Assembly (NCBI GenBank): GCA_050178795.1
Contig: JBFXFT010000005.1
Span: 9,179-73,178 of the forward strand
Source: STF1-184 sp050178795
GTDB lineage: Bacteria; Bacillota; Clostridia; Christensenellales; UBA1242
Direction of reading: 5' to 3'
DNA length: 64,000 bases
Shown here piece after piece: positions 6,728-15,695 of this stretch. The notes under the pieces are model-generated. The model made no database searches. It was not told the DNA's origin and saw nothing but the letters and a program-made list of their open reading frames with translations. Each line of letters opens with the position of its first letter. Position 1 is the stretch's first letter. Made by a program: the position numbers and the translations under genes.

Positions 6728-8890
6728 TTATTTTACCTCATATAAGGTTTTATCTATATTGCTTAATAGACCTAAGTTTTCATCTTCATTTAGCACCATT
6801 AATTGGTGTAGTGCCCTTGTAAAGACAACATATAGTAAGTGCTTTTCGCCCTCTTTAATGTAGTCATTTTTAAAGTGTACCGATATTACCGCGTCAAACT
6901 CCAAACCTTTTGATGAGTAGGAACTTAAAACGGAAGCGCCTTCTATGTAATTGTCGCTATTAAAGTCAATGTAGTTTAGTTTATCAATGCCACCTTTTAA
7001 TAATTCGTGAACTTCTTTTGCCTCTTTTGAAGTCTTGCAAATTATGCCTATTTGTTTAAAGCCCTTGGCGCGCATATCTATTACGCTAGCCCTTATTGTG
7101 TCTATAATTTTGTCTTTTGTTAAGTTACTATAAACCTCTGGGAGTCCCTCATACCTATTCATTGCTTTTATGTTTTGCAGGTCAAGTAGTGCGTTTGAGA
7201 AGTTGGCAATTTCGTAACTATTGCGGTAACAATTGACTAGCGAAAATCGTTTTGCATCTTGTTTTTTAAACACTCCCTCTATTGCCTCAAAGTTAGTATA
7301 CTTTAAGTATGGGTTGATGGCTTGGTTGACGTCGCCTAATATTGTAAATTTGGCTTTATTAAAAGTTTCTTTTAAAATTTCATATTGCAATATACTGTAA
7401 TCTTGCGCCTCATCAACTACCAAATGCTTAACTGCGTCTTCTTGTGCTATGCTTGTTAAGTGCATTTTTAAATAGGTCATTGCAATTAGGTCATCATACC
7501 TAAGTATTTTGTCTTTTAACCCTTCTAAAATAAACGCTGTTATGTCATTTATTGTGTTTTTGAACTTAAAGTTTGCAAAGTGTTTATTTATTAAGGTGCT
7601 GTTTTTAAACAGATTTTTATACAAAGTTTCTATTTTAAATTTGGTCTTTATTTGTGCCCTAATTACCTTTGAAATTTGACCTTTCTTTATTCTTGCCCTA
7701 TCGTATAATCCTAAATTGTCTTGTATATTTAGAATGGCTTGTTCTATTATGTGTTCCATTCTCTCTGCAAGTTTAAACTTTTTGTACTTTTTATTGTAAA
7801 GGTTTTCAAATGTTTCCTTAGAAAGAGCAGTTTTGTCTTCAAAAATTATGTTTTTGAACTTGGTTGATTTTTCTATTTCTTCAAAGTACTCATCTAACAG
7901 TCTTTTAAAGTTTATGCTGTTTTTAAATTTTAAACTGTCTAACTCTAAACTGTCTTTTGTTTCATATATGTTTTTTATGTACTCATTAAAGGTTTGTGCC
8001 TTAGCATAGTCCGTAACATTTGAAAAATAATAGTCTGAAAATGTTAAATACTTTACATCGTCCTCACCAAGTTCTGGGAGCACGCTTGAAATGTACTCCG
8101 AAAACACTTCGTTTGGAGAAAGTATTACAATGTTGTCTGCCCTCAATGTGTCCCTTTCTCTATATAGTAAGAACGCTATTCTATGAAGTGCCACCGAGGT
8201 TTTACCACTGCCTGCTGGTCCGTCAATAATTAGCACTCTGTCCTTTTCGTTTCGTATTACTGCGTTTTGTTCCTTTTGAATGCTGTTGACTATGTTCTTC
8301 ATTTTGGCGCTTGTGTTTTTTGCTAGCGCCTCTTTTAAAAGTTCGTCGTCTATGTTGATGTTGCTGTCAAACACGAGCTCTAACTTGCGATTATCTATTT
8401 TGTACTGTCTTTTTAATTTTATGTCGCCGTGTATTACTCCGTCTGGTGCAACATAACTTGCCTCGCCAACCGCATCGTCATAATACATGCTGGCAACTGG
8501 ACTTCTCCAATCATAGACAAAATATTTGTTTGTGTCTTGTTTATAAATGCTTGTAAGTCCTATGTATATTTTTAGTAATTCGTCATAATGGTAATCCTCA
8601 AAGTCCATCCTCGCAAAGTAGGGTGAGTTTTCAACCTTTCTTAAAAGTTTGTACTTTTTGTCGGCGACGTCCCCTGCTGTATACAGGTTGTCTATTGCCC
8701 GCATAATTGTACTCATTTCACCTGGGTCCATTTGACTTTTGTTCTCTGAAAGATATTGCATCAACTTTTGTGCCCTATCCTCAATGTTTGCGAAGTTATT
8801 TATTTGCTCACTGTAATTCTCATCAAATATTTTTATAACTTCTTCTAGGTACTTCTTTTCCTCATCAATTTGCTCTTTTGTTAAAACCAT
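6728..8890 (-). CDS. helD: HelD-like RNA polymerase-recycling helicase
   Basis: UvrD/Rep-type superfamily 1 ATPase. HelD pulls stalled RNA polymerase off DNA and recycles it. The N-terminal region (about 1-75) is the coiled coil that enters the polymerase channel. The family hallmark FVYDWRSPVASMYYD lies at 124-138. Walker A GPAGSGKT is at 224-231, the VVDEAQDYS helicase motif near 490, and a C-terminal YVVFTRALHQL motif near 700. I start at the ATG at 8890 (720 aa), with AAGGCGG about 11 bases upstream; an upstream extension to 8959 is an unusual Cys-rich stretch without a ribosome binding site. Confidence 0.9.
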   Translation of the reverse strand: MVLTKEQIDEEKKYLEEVIKIFDENYSEQINNFANIEDRAQKLMQYLSENKSQMDPGEMSTIMRAIDNLYTAGDVADKKYKLLRKVENSPYFARMDFEDYHYDELLKIYIGLTSIYKQDTNKYFVYDWRSPVASMYYDDAVGEASYVAPDGVIHGDIKLKRQYKIDNRKLELVFDSNINIDDELLKEALAKNTSAKMKNIVNSIQKEQNAVIRNEKDRVLIIDGPAGSGKTSVALHRIAFLLYRERDTLRADNIVILSPNEVFSEYISSVLPELGEDDVKYLTFSDYYFSNVTDYAKAQTFNEYIKNIYETKDSLELDSLKFKNSINFKRLLDEYFEEIEKSTKFKNIIFEDKTALSKETFENLYNKKYKKFKLAERMEHIIEQAILNIQDNLGLYDRARIKKGQISKVIRAQIKTKFKIETLYKNLFKNSTLINKHFANFKFKNTINDITAFILEGLKDKILRYDDLIAMTYLKMHLTSIAQEDAVKHLVVDEAQDYSILQYEILKETFNKAKFTILGDVNQAINPYLKYTNFEAIEGVFKKQDAKRFSLVNCYRNSYEIANFSNALLDLQNIKAMNRYEGLPEVYSNLTKDKIIDTIRASVIDMRAKGFKQIGIICKTSKEAKEVHELLKGGIDKLNYIDFNSDNYIEGASVLSSYSSKGLEFDAVISVHFKNDYIKEGEKHLLYVVFTRALHQLMVLNEDENLGLLSNIDKTLYEVK

Positions 8891-9015
8891 ATTAAATATA
8901 ACCGCCTTTATTATTTTTTGCTGTATATTTTGTATTTTTAGTTTCGCGCAAAAACACATAATTATATATTATAAAGAGTAAAATTGTCAATAGGTAAATG
9001 CTAATATTAAAACAT

Positions 9016-9046
9016 AAAAAAGCTAAAAGATGTCTTTTAGCTTTTT
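9016..9046 (-). terminator. Intrinsic terminator of the repeat lipoprotein gene
   Basis: AAAAAGCTAAAAGA and TCTTTTAGCTTTTT separated by TG, just downstream of the gene that ends at 9065. Confidence 0.85.
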
Positions 9047-9064
9047 ATTTTAGTCTTGTAAAAC

Positions 9065-11086
9065 CTATGCTGCCATTGAGCTCATTAATGTACGGAATAT
9101 ATCTAACGAATCAATTTCTGTTTGAGTTAAACTTCTGCCAATTACGGCTTCAATTTGCTCGTTAGTTGCCTCTTCAATTACTGGGTCAATACCTTCAACT
9201 GCAAGGGTAGCATACTCATTAGAAAGCATCAATATAACTGGAACTGCTGCTAGTTCTTCTGTCGTTAGAGAACGACCAAGACCTGACTCTAATGAAGCAA
9301 TTACGCTTTGTGACATTACATAATAGTAACTGTCAATTTCATCTTGAGTTAAACTTCTGCCAATTACGGTTTCAATTTGTGTAAGAGTTGCATCTTGAAG
9401 TTCTGGGTCAACTCCAGATGTATATGCTGCGTTGTATTCAAACATCAATTCAAATACAGTTGCTACATAAACTCTTTCTTGCTCGGTTAATTCTCTGCCC
9501 CATTCTGTTGCCATTTGGTCTATCATCATATTGATAATTTGCTCTTGATAAATGCCTAGAATAACTTCATAGGCTGCAACTTCCTCTGTCGTAAAGGTTA
9601 TGCCTAAAACTGTTTGTGCGTCTTCAACATTTGGAAGCATACCGCCATAACTTTGGAATGCTACTACTACATAAGACATTAGTTTAAACGCATCCATTTC
9701 TTCATAGGTTAAGCCTCTATTCAAATTGTTTGCTACCATAACCATCATCATGCCAGACATCATTTCCATATACATATCGTCTTGTATTGCGTATGCGTCA
9801 ACTTCGTCTTGAGTTAGACTTCTACCAATTACGGCTTCAACTTCTTCTGTCGTAGCGTCGCCAAAATCTGGATCTTCTACGCCTTTTGATGCGCTATACT
9901 CTGATGATAATGCACCCAAAACTGTAAATATTGCTCCTTCCTCTGTCGTTAGTGGTCTGCCTAAAATAAATGAAGTCATAATTCTTTGAACATCATAAGG
10001 TGTTAAACCATCCCCAGTTGGAGACCCTATGTTATTTGTCCAGTAAGTTTGATAGTCTACAATTAAAGTCAACTCTTCTGGCGTCAACTCTCTAATAAAC
10101 ATATCTTGTACTGTAGCCTCGTCAATGCTGTAACCCGGTATGAAAATTATACCAAAGTTTTCTGCACGTAAGACTGAAACTGCCTCTAACATAGCAAGTG
10201 TTTCGCCACTTGGACTGATGCCTGTTAACTCTGTCAACAAAGCAACATCAAGCGACAAATATTCTTGTGGTAACACCATAACAACTGTAATTGTTACCTC
10301 TACGCTTGCTTCATTATCAGAAGTATCTGCTACTGTGTAAGTAAGTGTGTATGCACCTGTTGTCATTAAATCAACAGCGCTATCATCAACAACAATTTCG
10401 TTTGTTAAATTGCCATCATAACTGTCGGTTGCAATTATTGAACCAATCCAGTTTGGTGTCTCTGAACCTGCTGCCAAGAACAAGTTTTGTGCCCCATTTA
10501 TTTGTGGGTCGGTAGTGTCAACAACTACAACATTTACTGTTTCTGTTGCCTCATTGCCACTATTATCTTCTACTGTGTAAGTAAGTGTGTATGTGCCAAC
10601 CGTAGTTAAGTCAACCTCGCTATCATCTGCCACTATAGCACTCGTTAGGTCGCCATAATAACTGTCATTTGCCGTTAAGCCAGTTAACCAGTTTGGAGCA
10701 CTAGAATTTACTTCTAATGTAAAGTCCTCCATTCCCGCCATAGTTGGATTTACAGTGTCTACTACATAAACGCTAACCGTTACACTTGAGTCATTATCAC
10801 TTTCATCTGTTACGCTATAAACTAAATCATAGGTTCCAACCACTAGTAAATTTACATCACTAGCATCAACTGCAAGTTGAGTTGTCAAATTGCCATCAAC
10901 TTCATCAATGGCAGTTACGCCACTTAACCAGTTTGGTGCGCTTGAACCTACTTCCAGCGTAATATTAACTGCTCCGCTTATAACAGGCCCTGTTTCATCT
11001 GCTGTTTTAAACCAGTCACAACCAGAAAACAAGGTAAAAACTGATAGTAAAAAAACAACGGATACTATTTTTTTAGCCCATTTCAT
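9065..11086 (-). CDS. Surface lipoprotein: three Ig-like domains plus a novel-looking C-terminal repeat
   Basis: 673 residues. The signal peptide ends in the lipobox LFSGC, so Cys23 would be lipidated and the protein anchored outside the membrane. Residues about 33-270 are three tandem Ig-like domains of the DUF5011 type (each with SAPNW...DGNLT...VGTYTLTYTV). The remaining 400 residues contain about three copies of a unit of roughly 110 residues: GRxLTxEE, then EYxxxxxxGxDPxxxxAT, then IExVIGRSLTQxEIDxY. These copies are highly alike, and I recognise no family for them. Single transcription unit, divergent from eno. Likely a surface adhesion or polymer-binding protein; this is inference. Confidence 0.8.
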   Translation of the reverse strand: MKWAKKIVSVVFLLSVFTLFSGCDWFKTADETGPVISGAVNITLEVGSSAPNWLSGVTAIDEVDGNLTTQLAVDASDVNLLVVGTYDLVYSVTDESDNDSSVTVSVYVVDTVNPTMAGMEDFTLEVNSSAPNWLTGLTANDSYYGDLTSAIVADDSEVDLTTVGTYTLTYTVEDNSGNEATETVNVVVVDTTDPQINGAQNLFLAAGSETPNWIGSIIATDSYDGNLTNEIVVDDSAVDLMTTGAYTLTYTVADTSDNEASVEVTITVVMVLPQEYLSLDVALLTELTGISPSGETLAMLEAVSVLRAENFGIIFIPGYSIDEATVQDMFIRELTPEELTLIVDYQTYWTNNIGSPTGDGLTPYDVQRIMTSFILGRPLTTEEGAIFTVLGALSSEYSASKGVEDPDFGDATTEEVEAVIGRSLTQDEVDAYAIQDDMYMEMMSGMMMVMVANNLNRGLTYEEMDAFKLMSYVVVAFQSYGGMLPNVEDAQTVLGITFTTEEVAAYEVILGIYQEQIINMMIDQMATEWGRELTEQERVYVATVFELMFEYNAAYTSGVDPELQDATLTQIETVIGRSLTQDEIDSYYYVMSQSVIASLESGLGRSLTTEELAAVPVILMLSNEYATLAVEGIDPVIEEATNEQIEAVIGRSLTQTEIDSLDIFRTLMSSMAA

Positions 11087-11246
11087 TTTAAAAAACCCTC
11101 CTTTAAAAATTTTTTGGGGTCCATATTTTTAGTACTTACTTTAATTATAGGCACTTATTCTATTACAAGTCAAATACATTAATAATTATTGTAATTCAAA
11201 ATGTCATCAAAATATACAAAAAAAATAAATTACCCCCTAAGAGTTC

Positions 11247-11275
11247 TTTTTGTTTTTTTTATTATTTGCTATAAT
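11247..11275 (+). promoter_or_regulatory. Promoter of eno
   Basis: A perfect TATAAT at 11270-11275 with a T-rich weak -35 region 17 bases upstream, 30 bases before the eno start. Confidence 0.55.
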
Positions 11276-11304
11276 AAATTGATGAAAATGAAAAGGAGAT
11301 ATTT

Positions 11305-12606
11305 ATGTCAAAATACAAAATAACGAATATAGTAGCAAGGCAAATACTAGATTCTAGAGGAATACCAACAATAGAGAGTGAAGTGACATTAAAATGTGGT
11401 GCAGTTGGCGTTAGCAAAGTGCCAAGTGGCGCAAGCACTGGTCAATACGAAGCACACGAATTAAGAGACGGGGACAAGACCCATTATTTTGGCAAAGGCG
11501 TACTAAAAGCGGTTGAAAATGTAAACACTTTAATTAAAAATGCACTGGTGGGTAAAAGTGCTGACGAACAAACCGAGATTGATAACCTACTAATCGCACT
11601 TGACGGAATAAAAAATAAAACTAATTTAGGTGCAAATGCAATTTTATCTGTTTCTATAGCATGTGCTCATGCTGTTGCAAATGCAAAACACGAACCTATA
11701 TATGCTTACTTAAACTCATTAACGAGAGCCGAGTACAAAATACCTGTTCCTATGTGTAACATATTAAACGGTGGCGCACACGCAAGCAACAACATTGACA
11801 TTCAAGAATTTATGATAATGCCAATAGGTGCTAAAACCTTTGAGGAAGGAATAAGGTGGTGCAGTGAAATATTTAATAGCCTAAAAAACTTACTAAAAAG
11901 TGCAAAACACAGCATAGCAGTTGGCGATGAGGGCGGTTTTGCACCAGACCTACAAAATGAAGAAGAGGCTTTAAAGTTAATTATAGAGGCAATTAACCGC
12001 GCTGGCTACAATACTGAAACACAAGTAAAATTAGCGATAGACGCAGCGGCTAGCGAATGGGTAAAAGACGAAACCTCTTACCTACTGCCAAAAAGCGAAA
12101 GAGCGTATACCAACAAAGAAATGGTTGCTTACTGGGTTGACATATTAAATAGATACCCAATAATATCACTTGAAGACCCTCTTGGCGAAAACGACCATGA
12201 AGGCTTTAAGGAGTTAACTAGTCTAGTTGGAAACAGAGTTCAAATAGTTGGAGACGACTTGTTTGTAACTAATATAGAAAGACTTTCTGTGGGAATAGAA
12301 AATAAAGAAGCAAACTCTATTTTAATTAAACTAAATCAAATAGGTTCATTGACCGAAACATTAAAAACAATTGCCTTAGCAAAAAGCGCCGGCTTTACAA
12401 CAGTAATATCTCACCGCTCAGGCGAAACAGAGGACACTTTTATTGCCGACCTTGCAGTTGCAACTGGTTCAACGCAAATAAAAACAGGTTCACTAAGCAG
12501 AAGTGAAAGAATTGCAAAATACAATAGACTATTAAAAATTGAAAGCGAGTTAAATGACAAAAATTATTTTGCTGGAGACAAAGCGTTTTATCAATTAAAT
12601 AAGTAA
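11305..12606 (+). CDS. eno: Enolase
   Basis: Converts 2-phosphoglycerate to phosphoenolpyruvate in glycolysis; Mg2+-dependent, cytoplasmic. 433 residues, full family length. Seen: the N-terminal ARQILDSRGIPTIE block, GASTGQYEAHELRD substrate loop, VGDEGGFAP, the metal ligands in SLEDPLGENDHEG and VGDDLFVTN, and the C-terminal SHRSGETEDTFIADLAVAT signature. AAAGGAG ribosome binding site 7 bases before the ATG. Monocistronic with its own promoter and terminator rather than part of a glycolytic operon. Confidence 0.97.
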   Translation: MSKYKITNIVARQILDSRGIPTIESEVTLKCGAVGVSKVPSGASTGQYEAHELRDGDKTHYFGKGVLKAVENVNTLIKNALVGKSADEQTEIDNLLIALDGIKNKTNLGANAILSVSIACAHAVANAKHEPIYAYLNSLTRAEYKIPVPMCNILNGGAHASNNIDIQEFMIMPIGAKTFEEGIRWCSEIFNSLKNLLKSAKHSIAVGDEGGFAPDLQNEEEALKLIIEAINRAGYNTETQVKLAIDAAASEWVKDETSYLLPKSERAYTNKEMVAYWVDILNRYPIISLEDPLGENDHEGFKELTSLVGNRVQIVGDDLFVTNIERLSVGIENKEANSILIKLNQIGSLTETLKTIALAKSAGFTTVISHRSGETEDTFIADLAVATGSTQIKTGSLSRSERIAKYNRLLKIESELNDKNYFAGDKAFYQLNK

Positions 12607-12617
12607 ACTTACAAAAC

Positions 12618-12646
12618 AAAAAAGAGCAGCGATTGCTCTTTTTTTA
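12618..12646. terminator. Bidirectional terminator
   Basis: AAAAGAGCA-GCGAT-TGCTCTTTT with T runs on both sides, between the converging eno and diguanylate cyclase genes. Confidence 0.85.
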
Positions 12647-12655
12647 TTAACCTAT

Positions 12656-13822
12656 TTATTGCTTGTATGCCTGCTTATGTATTTGTTTGTATTTATACAT
12701 CTCTTTGTCTGCCCTATCTATTAGAGCGTCTTTATCGTATTGTTTATTTGGCTCGCAATAACTTGCGCCATAACTAAACATAATTTTACTGCGAGTAGTC
12801 TTTTGATTATAATCTTCTGCTTTTTGTTTTATGTTGTTACAAAAATTATCTAGGTCTTTTAATTCATCTAATTGCATAACTAAAACAAATTCGTCACCGC
12901 CAATTCTTGAAAATAAGTCTCTGTTTTTTATTTCATTTGTTATTAGATTAGAAAAATCTTGCAAAATTTGATCGCCTTCCCTGTGTCCCCAGACATCATT
13001 TGTTGCTTTTAAATTATCAAGGTCAAAAAACACAACGGTTAAATACTTGTCTAAAACTTTCGGTATTTGGTAAAAATAGTCTTTAAGTCCAAAGGAATTT
13101 TTGACTCCTGTTAAGGCGTCTCTTGAGACCATATTTGCAACAATCATTATGTGTATGATAAATATTGAAAGAGTTAGGAATGGGAACAGTGCGCTTATTT
13201 GAACTGTTTGAACCGATTGTATAGTGTTCAAAAAGAATGTTCCAACTATGTTGATTGCGATTAATAAAATTGTCATTCTATTATTTCGCAATATTTTGTT
13301 TACAGATTTTATGTGCGTGAATAATAAATTACCTAAGACTATTACTAAAGGCAAGAACACAAATATTAACATTACAAAGTAATAAGGGCTACGTGAATAA
13401 ATATTTGTAACTGGCTCTATACTGAAAATAAAATCAAATGGTACGCTTAATGAAGATAATAAAAAGTTAATGATTACAAAACCAGTAAAAACTTTTTTAA
13501 ACTTATAGTAACTAGGAGAAAAACTCTCAACACTATATTTTATAAAAAGAGAAGCATTCATAGTAAGAATCGTACAGAAAGTAAAAAGCACAACATTTAA
13601 AACTTCAGAAAGTATATAGGCTAGTTGTCCCGTTCTGCCGTCTAGATACCAACAGGCAATGTCAAGCGTTTGAGTTATAACTGTGGCAAACAAAACCTTT
13701 AACCACACCTTTCTTGTGCCGGCATTGTCTTTTTCCAAGAAAAACTTAGTATGAACATACATAATCACTAAAAGCATTAAAGAAAAGAAGTTAAGAGAGT
13801 TGAAAACAATAAAATCTTCCAT
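12656..13822 (-). CDS. Membrane-bound diguanylate cyclase (GGDEF)
   Basis: 388 residues. The N-terminal 230 residues hold about seven membrane helices without a recognised ligand domain. The C-terminal GGDEF domain begins at RDALTGVKN (234-242), continues with FFDLDNLKATND and has an intact GGDEF active site at 308-312. It should make cyclic di-GMP from two GTP. The product-inhibition I-site position reads KNRD (299-302) rather than RxxD, so feedback control may be weak. AAGGAA precedes the ATG. No phosphodiesterase or cyclic-di-GMP effector is adjacent. Confidence 0.88.
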   Translation of the reverse strand: MEDFIVFNSLNFFSLMLLVIMYVHTKFFLEKDNAGTRKVWLKVLFATVITQTLDIACWYLDGRTGQLAYILSEVLNVVLFTFCTILTMNASLFIKYSVESFSPSYYKFKKVFTGFVIINFLLSSLSVPFDFIFSIEPVTNIYSRSPYYFVMLIFVFLPLVIVLGNLLFTHIKSVNKILRNNRMTILLIAINIVGTFFLNTIQSVQTVQISALFPFLTLSIFIIHIMIVANMVSRDALTGVKNSFGLKDYFYQIPKVLDKYLTVVFFDLDNLKATNDVWGHREGDQILQDFSNLITNEIKNRDLFSRIGGDEFVLVMQLDELKDLDNFCNNIKQKAEDYNQKTTRSKIMFSYGASYCEPNKQYDKDALIDRADKEMYKYKQIHKQAYKQ

Positions 13823-14035
13823 ACAACGATTTTCCTTAAATAAATTTTATTGAATAAAATTTTTGCTTATTAGAAACGCTTAATTTTAGTTGTTATTACA
13901 CAAATTGCTTCAATAATATAAAAATACTAACACAATAATTAATGATTTGTAAATTAATTTAAAGCCCTTTAATACACATACCGTTGAAAAATAGGAACGA
14001 CCAAAATGTAATATTTAAAACATTTATTAAACATA

Positions 14036-14064
14036 TTGAATCTTTAACAAATAAGTGCTATAAT
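14036..14064 (+). promoter_or_regulatory. Sigma-A promoter for the gene at 14090
   Basis: TTGAAT, 17-base spacer, TATAAT (14059-14064), 26 bases before the ATG. Confidence 0.7.
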
Positions 14065-14089
14065 TTTACAGACCAAAAGAGAGGTTGTT

Positions 14090-14707
14090 ATGACTCATTA
14101 TCAAAAGTTACTAAACACAAAGGTTTTATTAAAGACATTACCCTCAAAATATGCCAAAATTATGGCAGATTTTATAGCGATAATTCCACCCGAGTTTAAA
14201 GACCAAATCAATCAAACAGGGCTTACTGAAACCAAAGTAACAAAATCTATGTGCTACAAGACGACTTATTTTATAAACCGCACAAAGAATTATGTTGAGG
14301 TTGTTAAAACATATTCTCATAATAATTCCGCTAAAAAACTTAAATTGTTTTATGAAACCAATTTTTTTAAACCACTAATTGCCAAATATGAAGAAATACA
14401 AGATAATCAAATAAGCCTAATAAAACTTGAAATAAACTCATTAAATGCCGAACAAATTTGGATGGGTTTAACAAGTAGTATAAGATGTGCCTTAATAGAT
14501 AATGAAAAAGAAAAATTACTACCTGGAAAGGAATTTGTGTTTGAAAGGCAAGTGATTTTTGAAGCGCAAGACCCAGATGACTTTAAGTTTAACGGAAACG
14601 TATATTGCAAAGAGGCTGAAAATAAAGTCTTTACAATAAGCCACCAAAAATTTAAACAAATATTTGGCGAAGAAGCAATTAAAAGCGATGAGCACGAAGT
14701 AAATTAA
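14090..14707 (+). CDS. Hypothetical protein
   Basis: 205 residues, soluble, Lys-rich, without signal peptide. GAGAGG ribosome binding site and a near-consensus promoter make it a real gene. The middle (EINSLNAEQIWMGLTSSIRC) and the end (FTISHQKFKQIFGEEAIKS) look structured but match no family known to me. Converges on the heliorhodopsin gene across a terminator. Confidence 0.75.
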   Translation: MTHYQKLLNTKVLLKTLPSKYAKIMADFIAIIPPEFKDQINQTGLTETKVTKSMCYKTTYFINRTKNYVEVVKTYSHNNSAKKLKLFYETNFFKPLIAKYEEIQDNQISLIKLEINSLNAEQIWMGLTSSIRCALIDNEKEKLLPGKEFVFERQVIFEAQDPDDFKFNGNVYCKEAENKVFTISHQKFKQIFGEEAIKSDEHEVN

Positions 14708-14713
14708 ATAAAT

Positions 14714-14741
14714 AAAAAACACCTATCACGGTGTTTTTTTT
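14714..14741. terminator. Bidirectional terminator
   Basis: AAAAAACACC-TATCAC-GGTGTTTTTT, between the converging hypothetical and heliorhodopsin genes. Confidence 0.85.
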
Positions 14742-14761
14742 ATTGTTTATAGTTGTACTTA

Positions 14762-15565
14762 TTATGGTTGCATAATGCCCGCAAAGACTAACCATGCCAA
14801 AGCAGATTTAGACACAAAACTTAAAATTATATACATCTTTTCGCCGTATATATAGTCTTTCCACTTGCCAACCTTTTTATATTGTAAAAACATATTTAAT
14901 GGGAACAAGTTAAAGAATAAGAAGTATGAGCCTGCGATTGCAAATACAAACCACGGTATTTCGGCTAAACTTGTGTTTCCAAAAGCAAACATAAATATTA
15001 GCGCCCAACTAAATATTCCTGCAATTGAGCCTACAATAAAGGCGCTCCAATTTGTTTTTTCTGTGTATTGGTTCATCTTTTCCATAATTAGTCCAAGTAG
15101 GTTCATAACCATATTAATACCAAATAGAAGTACAAGTGTACCAAAATCTGTAACTCCAAACAAAACTGCTATTAAATCAATCATAACGGAACTTGTAATT
15201 GAATATTCAATCCATCTAAATTTATTTATTCCTTTTTGCAAGTCATTGTTATAAACTGGATTTACCCTGCGAGTAGAAACTAAAAAATGAAAGAACGCGG
15301 TTAGTAGCAAAAAACCTGCTATTACAATTACAAATGGTAAATTAAAAAATAATTCTGTTACATTTTCTAGGTGCGCTGGAACGTGTATAGTTGCCGCTAC
15401 CCATTGGTAAAAGTTTGTATAAATTTCTGGTTGAAAACTTTTGACCGTATCAATTGTTAGCGCTATAACGAGCATAAATGCACCCTCTAAAAAATGAAGT
15501 ATGCCTGCTGCAACATTTAAACGCCTAAGTCTAAAAAATGCATCTGGTCTACTTTGTGAAATCAT
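14762..15565 (-). CDS. Heliorhodopsin
   Basis: 267 residues with seven membrane helices. Family marks: RRLNVAAGILHFLEGAF at the start of helix A; RWIEYSITSSVMIDL in helix C with Glu120 as the expected Schiff-base counterion; NLFPLNMFLQYK; and SKSALAWLVF in helix G, with Lys253 as the retinal-binding lysine. Heliorhodopsins are light-sensing membrane proteins with inverted topology compared with other microbial rhodopsins; their role is mostly unsettled. I chose the ATG at 15565 because AGGAGG lies 10 bases upstream; an upstream ATG at 15595 has no site. No retinal or carotenoid synthesis gene is in the window. Confidence 0.93.
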   Translation of the reverse strand: MISQSRPDAFFRLRRLNVAAGILHFLEGAFMLVIALTIDTVKSFQPEIYTNFYQWVAATIHVPAHLENVTELFFNLPFVIVIAGFLLLTAFFHFLVSTRRVNPVYNNDLQKGINKFRWIEYSITSSVMIDLIAVLFGVTDFGTLVLLFGINMVMNLLGLIMEKMNQYTEKTNWSAFIVGSIAGIFSWALIFMFAFGNTSLAEIPWFVFAIAGSYFLFFNLFPLNMFLQYKKVGKWKDYIYGEKMYIILSFVSKSALAWLVFAGIMQP

Positions 15566-15664
15566 AAATTCTATTCCTCCTAAACTATATTTCAAGTTTA
15601 CTTATTTAATCAAAATAAATCAAATGTTTTTAAATAGTAAAAAAATTTAATTGTCATAAAATTT

Positions 15665-15694
15665 AAAAAGCACCTAAGAGTTAGGTGCTTTTTT
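15665..15694 (-). terminator. Terminator of ftsH
   Basis: AAAAAGCACCTAA-GAG-TTAGGTGCTTTTTT directly after the ftsH stop codon. Confidence 0.85.
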
Positions 15695-15695
15695 A

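Noticed and set aside
9065..11086. Frameshifted or fused gene because of the two-part composition
   Set aside because: The frame is continuous with a single signal peptide; Ig-like domains followed by repeats form a plausible single lipoprotein.
13984..14199. 71-codon plus-strand ORF
   Set aside because: Overlaps the start of the 205-aa gene in another frame, spans its promoter, and has no start site signal.
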